A DNA stretch of 64,000 nucleotides from Hyunsoonleella ulvae (GTDB taxonomy: Bacteria; Bacteroidota; Bacteroidia; Flavobacteriales; Flavobacteriaceae): NCBI RefSeq assembly GCF_016827605.1, contig NZ_JAEPJQ010000001.1, positions 372,001 through 436,000 on the forward strand, read 5' to 3'. Under the pieces are notes generated by a model. It saw only the letters and a program-made list of their open reading frames with translations, searched no databases and had not been told where the DNA came from. Of the stretch, positions 63,399-64,000 are shown in pieces; the stretch's first letter is position 1; each line of letters begins with the position of its first letter. The position numbers were made by a program, and so were the translations under genes.

Positions 63399-64000
63399 TT
63401 TTTTGAATTTTATGTTGATTTATTAATAATTCTTTTGATTGGTTAATGTGTAACCTTGCTAATGTTTCCGCTTTATCGCCATCTCCATCTTCTATCGCTT
63501 TAATGATATCAAAATGTTCCTCTAAGGTTTCTTCAGGTGTTCTTACCAAACCATGCCCTACTACTTTATCATGTATGTTACTAAAAAAGTAGATGTTATC
63601 CAATGGTGCGTTTTCGGTAAGTTGTATTAATAGTGAATGGAAATGCTCATCAGCCTCTGCATACGCCTGTTCATCTATTGTTTTCTGATTTACAAATGGC
63701 GAAAAACACGCTTTTAACTGTTCTACTATAGCCTTGTCCCTTTTATTAGCTAAGAGTCTAGCTGCCATGCCTTCTAAGGCTTCTCTACATACATATATAT
63801 CTATAATTTCTTTGTAATCCAATACACGTAGATACATCCCTCTGCGTGGAATACTCTCCACAAGGTATTCGTTTTCTAATGCTAAAAGTGCTTTCATTAA
63901 AGGGGTTCTACTCACACCTAACTCCTCAGCAATTTTTTCTTGGACTATTTTCTCGCCTTGCTTTAATTCGCCACTGCGAATCATTTCTTTGAGACGATTG
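63391..64000 (-). CDS. GntR-family (FCD) regulator, 5' end cut by window edge
   Basis: The frame is open to the right edge (codons NRLKE precede the internal ATG at 63984), so the true start lies outside. The visible 203 residues include the winged-helix end (LKQGEKIVQEKIAEELGVSRTPLMKALLALE) and an FCD effector domain with the metal-binding positions YVCREALEG, DEHFH and the late His in ARLHINQSK. It is a FadR-type repressor that senses organic acids. It is first in the operon of seven genes and overlaps the dehydrogenase gene by 8 bases. Confidence 0.9.
   Translation of the reverse strand, partial: NRLKEMIRSGELKQGEKIVQEKIAEELGVSRTPLMKALLALENEYLVESIPRRGMYLRVLDYKEIIDIYVCREALEGMAARLLANKRDKAIVEQLKACFSPFVNQKTIDEQAYAEADEHFHSLLIQLTENAPLDNIYFFSNIHDKVVGHGLVRTPEETLEEHFDIIKAIEDGDGDKAETLARLHINQSKELLINQHKIQKSE

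Overview
The window looks like a chromosome segment of a marine-type Flavobacteriaceae bacterium (Bacteroidota). It is AT-rich, lacks clear Shine-Dalgarno sites, has several TAnnTTTG-type -7 promoter boxes, and carries families typical of this group: CzcA-TolC fusions, HYC_CC_PP proteins, BlaI/M56 pairs, DUF4407, DUF4230 and TPR histidine kinases. No rRNA, CRISPR array, transposase or integrase was found.

Bases 1 to about 32,950 read as an integrated accessory island ending at a tRNA-Leu(UAG) gene (32958-33039, minus). At the left edge is a Wadjet-like plasmid-defence operon: a partial jetB, an SMC-type ATPase jetC and a Toprim protein jetD. Next comes a maintenance block of the kind found on conjugative elements: a 55-aa protein, a 181-aa protein, a large ParB-domain protein and a DUF932-type protein. 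Three of these genes sit behind near-identical leader elements of about 130 bp. About 20 kb of metal-resistance genes follows, all on the minus strand. The first set is a divalent-metal type regulon (DUF6660 - CzcA-TolC fusion - CzcB - Fur-family regulator; then MerTP-like - GDCCVxC - ZntA-like ATPase). Its two promoters share an identically placed 15-bp palindrome. The second set is a copper/silver type operon (HYC_CC_PP protein - CusA - TolC - CopA - CusB with DUF3347 - HMA lipoprotein). A tight three-gene cassette of unknown function (HEAT-like protein, PD-(D/E)XK-like protein, DUF4238 protein) lies just inside the tRNA end and is a candidate defence system. A 45-bp truncated copy of the tRNA-Leu 5' half lies next to the intact gene.

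From about 33,180 rightwards the content looks like core genome: M20 dipeptidase and DMT transporter; a first BlaI/M56 pair with three operators; DUF4407 protein; two tandem STAS proteins; a DUF4440 protein; PhnA; a five-gene operon hemW - cyclase - DUF4230 - GNAT - MmcQ; ruvC with an outer-membrane protein gene; a flippase-like protein, glycosyltransferase and Bax inhibitor-1 protein; a second BlaI/M56 operon with TPR and TonB-like proteins and a different operator family; a DUF456 protein; a histidine kinase/response regulator pair; and a 48-aa lipoprotein.

The right end (56,942 to the window edge) is a minus-strand catabolic operon: GntR/FCD regulator (cut by the edge), tartrate/isopropylmalate-type dehydrogenase, cyclase-family hydrolase, DUF1537 four-carbon acid sugar kinase, MFS transporter, Gfo/Idh/MocA oxidoreductase and LacI regulator. 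The genes together suggest uptake, oxidation or isomerisation, phosphorylation and oxidative decarboxylation of a sugar acid. The actual substrate cannot be read from the sequence.
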